DNA from: Actinomadura alba
GTDB lineage: Bacteria; Actinomycetota; Actinomycetes; Streptosporangiales; Streptosporangiaceae
NCBI RefSeq assembly: GCF_014323705.1
Contig: NZ_JABVEC010000007.1
Span: forward strand, 124,001-188,000
DNA: 64,000 nucleotides
Direction of reading: 5' to 3'
Part shown: positions 25,702-34,315 of the stretch, in pieces
How positions within the stretch are numbered: position 1 is the first letter of the stretch
Layout: every line of letters starts with the position of its first letter
The notes under the pieces: model-generated
Seen by the model: the letters and a program-made list of their open reading frames with translations, nothing else
Told to the model about the DNA's origin: nothing
The model's database searches: none
Made by a program: the position numbers and the translations under genes

Positions 25702-26931
25702 ATGATCGTGGTAGAGGAGTACTCGGCCTCGGCCCTCTCGACCCTTCCTGAGGTGGGCAAAGAGAGAATCAGGCAGGTCGAGAAGGTCGCCCCCGAAGCG
25801 CTGGTCGGCTTTATTGATCGGTTGGTCTCCGATGGCAAGGACACGAGCGCCCAGCGGTACCGCACCTGGGATGAATTCATCGATTCCGCTCGTAGGTTGC
25901 TCACGGTATCGGTCTTCCGCCCCGTGCTCCCCGAAGAAGAACTCGTCATGGCCGGCTGGCATGAAAGCGCGCTGACCGGTGCCGACTACAAGGACGTTCT
26001 GGGCCGGCTCTCGGTGCTATGGGCCAACTGTGGCATGACGACCGTGAACATCCTGAGCCGGCTGCGGGAGAACTACGGCGCCACGATCTCGCACACGGAA
26101 AGGAACGATTTCACCAAGGACACCGTCGGTTTGGCGGTCACCAAGCTGAAGGAGAAGCCGGCCGGTCCGGATGAGATCTATATCCTCGACTGCGATCTGG
26201 GCGGCCTGCATAATTTCCTCGTGGAAGTTCACCACGATGGTACGCGGTACCTCGTGCAAGGTTATCAGGGCGGATATTCCGCGATCTGGTGGTCGAGCAA
26301 TACACCGTACGATCCCGTGGAGAGGGAGGCGAACAAGAGCGATATCGACCAGTGGCGAACCGACTGGGGCGGCGGAGACAACATCTCGGACAGGTACGAT
26401 GAGCTACTCGATCTCCTGGCTCTGCTTGTACAGGACACGCAGGCGACCAAGTCCGGGAAGAGCGTATGGAGGCAATTGCCGTTCATGCCCGGAGACAACG
26501 CGGCGCTGGCGAGAAAGGGTGCCTACAACGCTCTCGATTTGCGCGTCGACGTGTACAAGCTCCGCAATCCGGCGGCCGTCTACGGCACCCTGAACGCTCG
26601 TATGGGCTCGCTGTGCGTGCAGGGAGTCCTGTCGTTGCCCATCGAGCCCCGGAAGGTCGACCAGGACGAGGTGGTGAAGGCGCTGGGTCTGCTCGGCCTG
26701 CAGGTGACCTGCCAGGTCGAGGTCCGTACCGGAACGTACAAGTTCAAGGTGGACGCCGACCGGGTTGGACCTGGCCAGGGACTGAAGGGCAAGTTGATCA
26801 CCCGGGTGGGCGCCAGGGAGATCAATCGGCTCACCTGTGCCGACATCCCGCCGACCGGCGGGACCATCGACGTCGGCTACACGCAGGCCGGTGTCGAGAG
26901 GGTCGCGTCCCGCACCCGCCCGGCCGGCTGA
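25702..26931 (+). CDS. Unassigned protein with possible papain/NlpC-like Cys-His core
   Basis: A 409-residue soluble protein that I do not recognise. There is no signal peptide or membrane helix. Cys110 lies in 'LWANCGMTTVNILSRL' (Cys at the start of a helix), and His170 in 'GGLHNFLVEVHHDG' starts a strand pair. It is followed by 'YLVQGYQGGYSAIWW' with Gln186. That Cys-helix / His-strand / polar-residue order resembles papain-like peptidases and toxins; this is inference. Residues from about 280 look like a separate beta-rich domain. ATG 25702 (or 25699) follows GGGAG. Codon use is less GC-rich than its neighbours, suggesting transfer. Confidence 0.6.
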   Translation: MIVVEEYSASALSTLPEVGKERIRQVEKVAPEALVGFIDRLVSDGKDTSAQRYRTWDEFIDSARRLLTVSVFRPVLPEEELVMAGWHESALTGADYKDVLGRLSVLWANCGMTTVNILSRLRENYGATISHTERNDFTKDTVGLAVTKLKEKPAGPDEIYILDCDLGGLHNFLVEVHHDGTRYLVQGYQGGYSAIWWSSNTPYDPVEREANKSDIDQWRTDWGGGDNISDRYDELLDLLALLVQDTQATKSGKSVWRQLPFMPGDNAALARKGAYNALDLRVDVYKLRNPAAVYGTLNARMGSLCVQGVLSLPIEPRKVDQDEVVKALGLLGLQVTCQVEVRTGTYKFKVDADRVGPGQGLKGKLITRVGAREINRLTCADIPPTGGTIDVGYTQAGVERVASRTRPAG

Positions 26932-27095
26932 CCGCACCGATCCGTGTGGTGATGCCCCGGCCCGAACGCTCGATGAGTCCGGCCGGCCGGTGGCGTACGC
27001 GCCGGCGGTTCGACCGCGCCGCACGAGCGCGTCGCACCCGTCGCGGCGGGTTCGCGCGGCCGGGCCGGACCGAGCGGGTGGTCAGCTCCGGCAGA

Positions 27096-27138
27096 ACGTC
27101 TCCGCAGAAGCATTCCGCGGAGACGTTTCCGCGGAAAC
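27096..27138. terminator. Nested inverted repeats between convergent genes
   Basis: ACGTCTCCGC (27096-27105) pairs with GCGGAGACGT (27117-27126). This is directly followed by the perfect 14-base palindrome GTTTCCGCGGAAAC (27125-27138). It probably terminates transcription from both sides. Confidence 0.6.
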
Positions 27139-27214
27139 GCCGACCGGGCCCCGAGGGCAGGTCAGGCGGAGGGTGACGACACCCTCGGCCGTCCGCACAC
27201 CGGGCCGCGCTCCA

Positions 27215-28069
27215 TCAGCGGACCCACTGGGCAGCCGCCTCCTTCGCCGCCTCGACCGCCGAGCCCGACGCGCGCTGCGACATGCGGCGGAGGACGATGG
27301 GCGCGATGACGGCGCCCACGACCGCCCACGCGGTCAGTACGCCGACCGTCGGCAAGGTCCGCCATGACTCGCTGATCTCGATCACGGCCGCGGAATCGGG
27401 CAGGAACGCCGAGCGCATCCCGAGCCCGAGCCAGTACATCGGGAAGATCTGCGCGACCACCTGGACCCAGCCCCACAACTGGTCGAGCGGGAAGAAGATC
27501 CCAGAGATCCCGGAGAGCACCATGACGGGAAGCATCCCCCAGGTGCCGACCTTCTGCGCGTTGGGCGCCAGTGACCCGATGATGATGCCGATGGGCAGCA
27601 CCGCCAGCAGCCCGAGCACGGTGACCCACAGCACCGTGAGCCAGCCGGCCGCTCCCCGGTGCGCCAGGTCGTCGAAGAGCAGGAAGCTCGGTACGAGGAT
27701 CACCGCGAACATGGGGACGATCGATATGGACTGGTAGACGACCTGGCCGCTGACGTAGCCGAGGATGCCGCGCGGCACGGCCCTGGCGCGCAGCACCGTG
27801 CCGTCCTCACGCTCCATGGCGAGTGTGTACGCCGGGCCGACGACCGTGCCGAAGGCGATCATTAGACCGAGGATGCTCGGCAACGCGACTGTCGGCGCGA
27901 GCAGCGAAGTGCCCTCGACCTTGTCGTTGCGGTTCCAGAAGAGATAGATCATGGCGGCGACGGCCGTGAACAGGTAGAAGCTCTGGTCCTGCGGGCTCTT
28001 GAGGCTGAGCTTGAACTCCGTCATGCCGCGTGCGATGCCGATGCGGACCGCGTGCGCTGTGCGGTTCAT
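27215..28069 (-). CDS. ABC-2 type transporter permease
   Basis: A 284-residue integral membrane protein with six helices and the ABC-2 layout. The cytosolic 'AMEREDGTVLRARAVP' loop precedes helix 3, and the terminal 'VLSGISGIFFPLDQLWGWVQVVAQIFPMYWLG' is typical of the DrrB/YadH-like group. Such exporters move drugs, lipids or glycans. Its start overlaps the stop of the ATPase gene by four bases (28066-28069). Confidence 0.9.
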   Translation of the reverse strand: MNRTAHAVRIGIARGMTEFKLSLKSPQDQSFYLFTAVAAMIYLFWNRNDKVEGTSLLAPTVALPSILGLMIAFGTVVGPAYTLAMEREDGTVLRARAVPRGILGYVSGQVVYQSISIVPMFAVILVPSFLLFDDLAHRGAAGWLTVLWVTVLGLLAVLPIGIIIGSLAPNAQKVGTWGMLPVMVLSGISGIFFPLDQLWGWVQVVAQIFPMYWLGLGMRSAFLPDSAAVIEISESWRTLPTVGVLTAWAVVGAVIAPIVLRRMSQRASGSAVEAAKEAAAQWVR

Positions 28070-29073
28070 CGCCCGCCCTCCCTGGCCTCGTCGGTGTTCG
28101 AGTGCGTTTCGGTGCTGGAGCGCGCTTCGATGGTGTCGGCCGCCTCTTCGGCATTGCCGCCCTCGTGCTGCTGCACCAGCGTGATGTAGGTGTCCTCCAG
28201 GCTGGCGCGGCGCACCTCGAGGTCGGCGATCTCCTCGCCGTACTCGGCGAACAATTCGCGGACGAAGCGGGTGGCGTCGGCCGGCGCGTCGACGAACTGC
28301 TCACCACCCCGGCTCCACCGCACCTGACCCTTGCCGGCGATCTGCCGGGCGAGTTCGTCGGCGGTGCCGTCGGCGACGATCCGGCCCGCCGCGAGGATCA
28401 GGATGCGGTCGGCGAGCTTCTCGGCTTCGTCGAGGTCGTGCGTCGTGAGCAGGATCGTCGTTTCTTCCAGCTCGGAGAGCCGCTGGACGAGTTCGTGGAA
28501 CTCCCGCCGGGCGTGCGGGTCGAAGCCGGCGGTCGGCTCGTCGAGGAACAGCAGCTCCGGTCGGCCGATGATGCCGATGGCGACGTCGAGGCGGCGGCGT
28601 TGCCCACCGGACAGGGTCAGGACCTTCTGGTCCGCCTGCTCGCCGAGGCCGACCATCTTGATCAGCTCGTCCACATCGTATGGACGTGTGCGTTCGGGGG
28701 TGGAGTAGGGCGTGTAGTACTGGCCGAGATGCCTCAGCAGTATGCGCGGCGTCCACCTGGCGTGGTCGCGCCATGACTGGAGTACGACGCCGGTACGCGC
28801 GCGCCAGTCTTCGTCCCCGGTGGCCGGGTCGACCCCGAGTACCTCGACCTCTCCGGCCGAGCGCGTACGGAAGCCTTCGAGGATCTCGATCGTGGTGGTC
28901 TTGCCGGCGCCGTTCGGGCCGAGCAGGCACACGATCTCGTTCGGCCGGATCTCGAACTCGACGCCCCGCAGCACGTCCTTCGTGCCGTACCGCATGCGCA
29001 GATCCCGCACCGCGACGGCGGGGCCGTCATTCGCCGTGGTGCTCCGCTGGTCGGTCTCGTCGGTCTGAACCAC
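28066..29073 (-). CDS. ABC-2 transporter ATP-binding protein (DrrA-like)
   Basis: A 335-residue ATPase. Walker A 'GPNGAGKTTT', signature 'LSGGQRRR', Walker B 'LLFLDEPTAGFD' and H-loop 'TTHD' are intact. The C-terminal extension (about 235-335) is of the DrrA kind and ends in an unstructured Glu/Ser/Thr-rich tail. The start is GTG 29073 with only a weak ribosome site. It is divergent from the MarR gene across a 255-base gap with two inverted repeats, so MarR control of this pump is plausible. Confidence 0.9.
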   Translation of the reverse strand: MVQTDETDQRSTTANDGPAVAVRDLRMRYGTKDVLRGVEFEIRPNEIVCLLGPNGAGKTTTIEILEGFRTRSAGEVEVLGVDPATGDEDWRARTGVVLQSWRDHARWTPRILLRHLGQYYTPYSTPERTRPYDVDELIKMVGLGEQADQKVLTLSGGQRRRLDVAIGIIGRPELLFLDEPTAGFDPHARREFHELVQRLSELEETTILLTTHDLDEAEKLADRILILAAGRIVADGTADELARQIAGKGQVRWSRGGEQFVDAPADATRFVRELFAEYGEEIADLEVRRASLEDTYITLVQQHEGGNAEEAADTIEARSSTETHSNTDEAREGGR

Positions 29074-29156
29074 GTCACCACACGCCCTTCGTCAATCGCG
29101 CCCTGGAGGCCCGGCAACAGATGTTCCAGCGTTCTCCAGACGATCGGCCGGCTCAA

Positions 29157-29203
29157 GCAACCTAAGTTGCCCACCCCGGACATATCAACCGAGTTGCTCG
29201 GTT
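29157..29203. promoter_or_regulatory. Two inverted repeats in the ABC / MarR divergent promoter region
   Basis: GCAAC-CTAA-GTTGC (29157-29170) and AACCGAG-TTG-CTCGGTT (29187-29203) are both perfect. Both also contain CAAC..GTTG, with centres about 31 bases apart. They are candidate MarR sites for the ABC gene and perhaps marR. Confidence 0.55.
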
Positions 29204-29328
29204 TGCCGGCTCGGGGCCGATTTCACGGTGCACTCCGGCTGGTAGAGCCACTGCCTGGACGACCGGACATGTACATAATGCGTTAATATAAGCTCCTTAT
29301 GGATCCAGGATCTTCGACGGAGGCCACC

Positions 29329-29787
29329 ATGCGCGACGTCCCCACCGGTGAGGTCGTGGCGGCGTCGCTCGAGCGGCTCACCCGCGCCGTCGTGCGCATG
29401 AGCGCGCGCGGCGACCTCTCGCTCACCGCTGCGCTGACGTTGTCGGCCTTGGACCGCTCGGGTCCCCTGAGGCTGACCGAACTCGCGACACAGGGCGGCG
29501 TGACCCAGCCCGCCATGACGCAGCTCGTCTCGCGCCTGCAGGAGGCGGGCCTCGTCGTACGCGCGGGTGACCGGGAGGACGGGCGGGTCGTACAGGTGCA
29601 CATCACCGACGCCGGGCGTGCCGCCGTGGCGCAGCGCAGGCGGGTGCGGGCCGTGCTCATCGCGGAGGCGCTGGCCCACCTGGACGAGGCCGAGCGCGCC
29701 GGCCTCTTCGTGGCCCTTCCCGCCATCGACAGCCTGGCCGGCCTGCTGCCCGAGGAACCGGCGGCCGCCCGGGCCGTGACGTCATGA
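29329..29787 (+). CDS. MarR family regulator
   Basis: A 152-residue winged-helix repressor. 'LTLSALDRSGPLRLTELATQGGVTQPAMTQLVSRLQEAGLVVRAGDREDGRVVQVHITDAG' contains the recognition helix and the wing with the conserved DxRxxxV pattern. ATG 29329 follows GGAGG; an upstream ATG at 29299 has no site. It lies 22 bases before the MFS-USP fusion gene, so both are likely co-transcribed and the regulator probably controls that pump. Confidence 0.9.
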   Translation: MRDVPTGEVVAASLERLTRAVVRMSARGDLSLTAALTLSALDRSGPLRLTELATQGGVTQPAMTQLVSRLQEAGLVVRAGDREDGRVVQVHITDAGRAAVAQRRRVRAVLIAEALAHLDEAERAGLFVALPAIDSLAGLLPEEPAAARAVTS

Positions 29788-29809
29788 GTTCTCGAGATGG
29801 AGCGTGCCG

Positions 29810-31606
29810 ATGAGTGACGTGGCCGGTGCGAGCGTGAGCCCCTTCAAGCAGCCGAAGGCGGTGTTCGCCGTCGCCTTCGCCTGCGTGGTCTCGTTCATGG
29901 GGATCGGGCTGGTCGACCCCATCCTCCCCGCGATCTCCGATGAGCTGAACGCGACGCCCAGTCAGGTCACGCTGCTGTTCACCAGCTATCTGGTGGTGAC
30001 CGCGGTCGCCATGCTGATCACCGGCTGGGTCTCCAGCCGCATCGGGGCCAAGCGCACTCTGCTCACGGGCCTGGCGCTGATCGTCGTCTTCAGCGCGCTC
30101 GCCGGCGCCTCCTCCGGCATCGGCGGGATCGTCGGCTTCCGCGCCGGATGGGGGGTCGGCAATGCGCTGTTCATCGCCACCTCTCTCGCCGTGATCATCG
30201 CTTCGGCCAGCGGCGGCTTCGTGGGCGCGATCATTCTGTACGAGACCGCGCTCGGGCTGGGCATCGCGTTCGGTCCGCTGCTCGGTGGCCTGCTCGGCGA
30301 CATCAGCTGGCGGGGGCCGTTCTTCGGGGTCGCGGCGCTGATGGCGATCGCCATGATCGCTACCGCCGTACTGGTACGGCCGATGCCGCTACCGGAACGC
30401 AGGACCGGCCTGACGGAGCCACTGCGTGCCCTGCGCCACCGCGGTCTGCTGACGATGTCGCTGACCGCGCTCTGCTACAACTGGGCGTTCTTCACCGTCC
30501 TCGGTTACGCGCCCTTCCCGATGGGCCTCGGCGCCGTCCCGCTCGGGTTCGTCTTCACCGGCTGGGGCGTTCTCGTCGCGGTGTTCGCCGTCTTCGGCGC
30601 CCCCTGGTTGCAGCGCCGCTTCGGCATCGCCCGCACGCTGTACGCCAACCTGGCGCTGTTCGCCGTCACGGTGCTCGTCATCGCCGTCTGGACGACCCAC
30701 CCGCCCGTGCTCATCACGGCCGTCATCGTGGCGGGGGTCTTCATCGGGGTGAACAACACCGTCACCACGCAGGCCGTGATGACCGTCTCGCCGGTCGAGC
30801 GCTCGGTCGCCTCGGCCGCGTACGGGTTCGTCCGCTTCATCGGCGGCGGCCTGGCGCCCTTCGCCGCGGGCAAGCTCGTCGAGCACACCAACGTGCACGT
30901 GCCCTTCTACATCGGCGCGGCGACGCTCGTCCTCGGGATCGTGATCCTGTCCACCGCCCACGGTCACCTGGCCCATGCCGAGCGCGTCCAGGCGGCCGCA
31001 GGTGCGGGCGAGGTGGTGGCCGGGGCCGAGGAGCCGGTGGACGACGCGGTGGCCGCTCCGGCCCGGCGGATTCGCGTGATCGTCGGCGGTGACGAGCTGT
31101 CCGCCGCAGGCGACGCCGCTCCCCTGGCCGACGGGTGGGCCGCAGCCGACGCGGGAGCGGCACCGATCGTGGCGGCCATCGACGCCTCACCGGCCGCCGC
31201 GCTGGTGGTCGCCGAGGCCGTCAGGATCGCCTCGCTGAGCGGAAGCGCCGTACACCTGGTGCACGTACGGGAGAGCGCGGTGACCGGCGAGGCGGCCGTC
31301 GAGGGCGAAAGCCACGAGGCCCGCGCCATCGTGTCGCAGCACTTGGAGCGGTTCGCCGCGAGCGACGTACCCGCTGTGGGGGAGGTACTGCTCGGACCGG
31401 TCGACCACGGCGCGGCCGGGCGAATGGTGGCCGAGCACGCCGACCAGATCGGCGCGCGGCTCATCGTGGTCGGTGCTCCGACTCACGGCGGCATTGCCGC
31501 GCTGATGGACGCGAGTGCCGCCCGCGAGCTGGCACGGCACGCCCGCTGCCACATCTTCATCGTCAACCCAAGCCTGGCGACCGATCTCAGCGGCACCGCG
31601 GCCTGA
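29810..31606 (+). CDS. MFS transporter fused to a C-terminal universal stress domain
   Basis: A 598-residue fusion. Residues 1 to about 390 form a 12-helix MFS drug-antiporter-like module ('GWVSSRIGAKRTLL' loop between helices 2 and 3, 'GPLLGGLLGDISWR' after helix 5). A linker of about 60 Ala/Glu-rich residues follows. Residues about 440-590 form a UspA fold ('PIVAAIDASPAAALVVAEAVRIA', 'VHLVHVRE', 'GARLIVVGAPTHGG', 'CHIFIVNPS'). The nucleotide-binding G-2x-G-9x-G(S/T) signature is only partly kept. ATG 29810 follows GGAG. It is placed immediately after marR. The fusion suggests transport gated by a nucleotide or stress signal, which is inference. Confidence 0.88.
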   Translation: MSDVAGASVSPFKQPKAVFAVAFACVVSFMGIGLVDPILPAISDELNATPSQVTLLFTSYLVVTAVAMLITGWVSSRIGAKRTLLTGLALIVVFSALAGASSGIGGIVGFRAGWGVGNALFIATSLAVIIASASGGFVGAIILYETALGLGIAFGPLLGGLLGDISWRGPFFGVAALMAIAMIATAVLVRPMPLPERRTGLTEPLRALRHRGLLTMSLTALCYNWAFFTVLGYAPFPMGLGAVPLGFVFTGWGVLVAVFAVFGAPWLQRRFGIARTLYANLALFAVTVLVIAVWTTHPPVLITAVIVAGVFIGVNNTVTTQAVMTVSPVERSVASAAYGFVRFIGGGLAPFAAGKLVEHTNVHVPFYIGAATLVLGIVILSTAHGHLAHAERVQAAAGAGEVVAGAEEPVDDAVAAPARRIRVIVGGDELSAAGDAAPLADGWAAADAGAAPIVAAIDASPAAALVVAEAVRIASLSGSAVHLVHVRESAVTGEAAVEGESHEARAIVSQHLERFAASDVPAVGEVLLGPVDHGAAGRMVAEHADQIGARLIVVGAPTHGGIAALMDASAARELARHARCHIFIVNPSLATDLSGTAA

Positions 31607-31734
31607 CCCGACCAGACCCCGGGAGACACCCGAAGGCTTTCAACCAGCCCGGGGCGGCGCGGGCGCGCAGGATCTCGGGTGGTGGCCTCGTCGGCGGGCA
31701 GGAACGCCTCCAGATGCAGCTCGGCTCTCGGTGC

Positions 31735-32484
31735 TCAGCGGAGGGTCGTCGCCGTGAACTGGGCGTCGGCGACGTCTCCTGAGCGCAGTAGGGGAGGAAA
31801 GAGCAGCCGTGCCTCCCCCCGGCGGTAGAGGGCCGCGGGTCGCCCGATCTGCGGTGCTCTGAACTCACCGGTGGGTTCGAGAAAGCGTTCCGCGCGAGTG
31901 ACCTTGCGCCGGAAGTTGCTCGGGTCGAGAGGGAAGCCCCAGACGACCTCGTATACCTTGCGCAGGTCGCTGACGGTGAAGGGTTCCGGGCAGAACGCCG
32001 CCGCTACCGTCGTGTACTCAAGCTGCGATCTTGCCCTCTCGAGGGACTCCCGCAAGATGGTGGAGTGGTCGAACGCCAGCTCCATCTGGCCATCGAGCAC
32101 CGACTCGACCGGTGCCCACCGCGCGCCCTGTGCATCCGACCCTGCCACCGGAACCGGCAGATCCGGGCCGAGCGCGAGATAGGCGACTGTGATCACCCGG
32201 CCCCGTGGGTCTCGTCCAGGGTCGCCGTAGGTATGCACCTGTTCCAAGTGCAGAAGGTGTCCGTTGACACCGGTCTCTTCCTCCAGCTCACGCAGCGCGG
32301 CCTGGTCCAGGGTCTCGTTCTCGCGGACGTGACCGCCGGGCAGGGCCAGCCGACCCAGGTGAGGTTCCTTGCCTCGTTCGACGAGCAGTACATGAAGCTC
32401 GTCATGGCGGACTGTCAGGATCACCAGGTCCACGGTTACTGCCGCAGGGCGGACCTGGCCAGGGTCGCCGTCATTGTCGATCAT
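31735..32484 (-). CDS. NUDIX hydrolase with C-terminal winged helix (NrtR-like)
   Basis: A 249-residue two-domain protein. Residues about 15-150 are a NUDIX fold with an intact box (Gly-x5-Glu-x7-Arg-Glu-Leu-x-Glu-Glu-x-Gly in 'GHVRENETLDQAALREL' and on). Residues about 165-235 match the winged helix of NrtR-type regulators ('DLRKVYEVVWGFPLDPSNFRRKV'). NrtR proteins bind ADP-ribose and repress NAD genes; the intact box means this one may also hydrolyse its ligand. There are no NAD genes nearby. It is divergent from the membrane protein/nucleosidase pair with an inverted repeat between them. Confidence 0.87.
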   Translation of the reverse strand: MIDNDGDPGQVRPAAVTVDLVILTVRHDELHVLLVERGKEPHLGRLALPGGHVRENETLDQAALRELEEETGVNGHLLHLEQVHTYGDPGRDPRGRVITVAYLALGPDLPVPVAGSDAQGARWAPVESVLDGQMELAFDHSTILRESLERARSQLEYTTVAAAFCPEPFTVSDLRKVYEVVWGFPLDPSNFRRKVTRAERFLEPTGEFRAPQIGRPAALYRRGEARLLFPPLLRSGDVADAQFTATTLR

Positions 32485-32497
32485 CACGTCTCACCTT

Positions 32498-32522
32498 ACT
32501 AAAGGTCTCCTTGACTTTAACT
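32498..32522. promoter_or_regulatory. Candidate operator between NUDIX regulator and membrane-protein operon
   Basis: ACTAAAGGTC-TCCTT-GACTTTAACT is an inverted repeat matching at 7 of 10 positions. It sits 14 bases upstream of the NUDIX start and about 50 bases from the divergent gene. The surrounding sequence is unusually AT-rich for the window, as a promoter would be. Confidence 0.5.
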
Positions 32523-32572
32523 AGTGGGACGAATTAAGGTCACGCCTACCTAAACCATGCCATGGGAGCGAC

Positions 32573-34315
32573 ATGAGCCACCCCCGTGTCTCCTTAGTCA
32601 AAGAACCTCCGCCCTGGACTGACCGAAGCGGTGAGGCCACTCGACATCTGTGCACGGGGATGTACCTGGACCGCGGGTTCCGGAACAAGGTGATCCGGCA
32701 GGTCCATAACGACGCTCACCGTACGGTCGCGCCCTCCTATGGATTCGACCTCGTCGCGGTGCTCCAGCACGCATGGCGAGCATGGGCGCTCGAGACCACA
32801 CAGCACGTATGCGTCCTCTCGGTGTTCCTCATCGGCTACGCGTCGCACCCGCCAGCCACGGTGACCGCGCTCAGCGCCATCGGCATCTGGTACCTGGTCC
32901 TCACGATGCTGCGGACGGCTCCGACGGTGTTGCGGCTCAGGACGAAGAAGCTCATCGATCGATGGATGCGGCGCTACGACGTGTCCCGTGAAGACCTTCA
33001 ACTGCCGGCGCAGACCCGGATGCTCCGGGTCAGCGCGGTGGGCTGCGTACTGCTGCTGGTCTTACCGGTCAGCGCGGCGGGTGCGGCGAACGTTCCGTTG
33101 CGTGACACAACGATCGTCGCGATGTCTCTTCTGGTGTTGGTGGCCGGCGTCATCGCGGCCGTGGGCATCGTCCGGCAACTGGAACTGTCCGTCCTGAGCA
33201 AAGCCACGACCTTCAGGTCCACGAAGCTCACCAGGCGGGGAGAGTCCATCGCCCGACAGCAATGCGATCCGCTCGTCGTGTACCGCAGGCCCGAGCCGAA
33301 GGGCGAGTCGGACGAAGCCCTGAGGCTGCCCGACCTTGATGACGTGTCAGGCTTCTTCGTGGGAAGCGGCCGGCTCGTCCACCGCTGGCGCCCACCTCTG
33401 GTGGTTCAGTTGCGGCGATCTCGCGATGGCGACGGTGACGACGACGCACCGCGGGAATTCGCCGAGTCGCCGTTCAAGGCGCACGAACTTGTTGATCACC
33501 TCAGAAACGCGATGAAGATGATCCGCCGTACCACCGACCCGATCAGGTTGCCGGGGCCGGGGGTGTGCGACCGCGTCTACGTCGCCGAAACCGATATGGC
33601 CGCTGGGCGAGATGAATCCCAGGTCAAAGCCGGTCTCAAGGATCTGAAGAGGATCATCAACGACCCGCATTGCGTCGCCCATCATTTCCTGGAAGTGAGC
33701 GTCACCAGCTCGGGAGAACTCGTGACCACCGTATTCCTACGGGTGACGGTCAAAGGTCGGTCACTGAGCCTCGACTTCGCCGCATGCGCGCTGACCCGTA
33801 CGCCGATGGACTACCAGCTGTACGACACGTTCGCGCGGGGTGGGCCACGCGCGCTCCTGTATTCCGCCCTACGCGCAGTACGTGACCTGCCCGCTGAGGT
33901 CGCACAGATGTGGCGACTGAGCGGGACCCCTCTGATGCTCGCCGGTGCGGTGAGGGCACGAAAAGGCCGATCGTTGTTTCCGTATCGACGGGCTCTGGTC
34001 GGGACCCGGCTGAGCGTCCGTGAAGAGAAGTCGGTTTCCTGGCACGACTCAGAGTTCGACCATCCGACGATCTTTGACCAGATGAAGATCGTCGAACTAC
34101 GCCTGCTCAAGGCCACCGAGGAGTTCCTCAGGTCCAGAGGAGTGGACACCTCGGCCTTCAGTAAACGCGCCGAGACGATCATTAATGCGAGCGTGCTCAA
34201 TATGGGCGGGCGGGTCGATATCAACAACTCCGCGGTAGGGCCCAACGCGCAGGTCAATCACGGTGCCGCACACGGCACTGCTCCCGGAACCTCCACTGAA
34301 GGAGCTCAGCGGTGA
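32573..34315 (+). CDS. Four-helix membrane protein with C-terminal amyloid-like motif
   Basis: A 580-residue protein of unknown function. Two pairs of membrane helices lie at about 78-120 and 150-208. The N-terminus (about 1-75) and a large domain (about 210-530) are presumably cytosolic; no catalytic motif is recognised. The last 45 residues are low-complexity and begin with 'LNMGGRVDINNSAVGPNAQVN' broken around Gly-Gly and Ala-Val-Gly. A related motif opens the next protein. ATG 32573 follows GGGAG. Its stop overlaps the nucleosidase start (ATGA, 34312-34315), so both are made together. Confidence 0.8.
   Translation: MSHPRVSLVKEPPPWTDRSGEATRHLCTGMYLDRGFRNKVIRQVHNDAHRTVAPSYGFDLVAVLQHAWRAWALETTQHVCVLSVFLIGYASHPPATVTALSAIGIWYLVLTMLRTAPTVLRLRTKKLIDRWMRRYDVSREDLQLPAQTRMLRVSAVGCVLLLVLPVSAAGAANVPLRDTTIVAMSLLVLVAGVIAAVGIVRQLELSVLSKATTFRSTKLTRRGESIARQQCDPLVVYRRPEPKGESDEALRLPDLDDVSGFFVGSGRLVHRWRPPLVVQLRRSRDGDGDDDAPREFAESPFKAHELVDHLRNAMKMIRRTTDPIRLPGPGVCDRVYVAETDMAAGRDESQVKAGLKDLKRIINDPHCVAHHFLEVSVTSSGELVTTVFLRVTVKGRSLSLDFAACALTRTPMDYQLYDTFARGGPRALLYSALRAVRDLPAEVAQMWRLSGTPLMLAGAVRARKGRSLFPYRRALVGTRLSVREEKSVSWHDSEFDHPTIFDQMKIVELRLLKATEEFLRSRGVDTSAFSKRAETIINASVLNMGGRVDINNSAVGPNAQVNHGAAHGTAPGTSTEGAQR

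Noticed and set aside
31735..32484. NAD-biosynthesis repressor NrtR in the strict sense
   Set aside because: No nad or pnc genes are adjacent and the NUDIX box is intact; only the domain architecture is shared.
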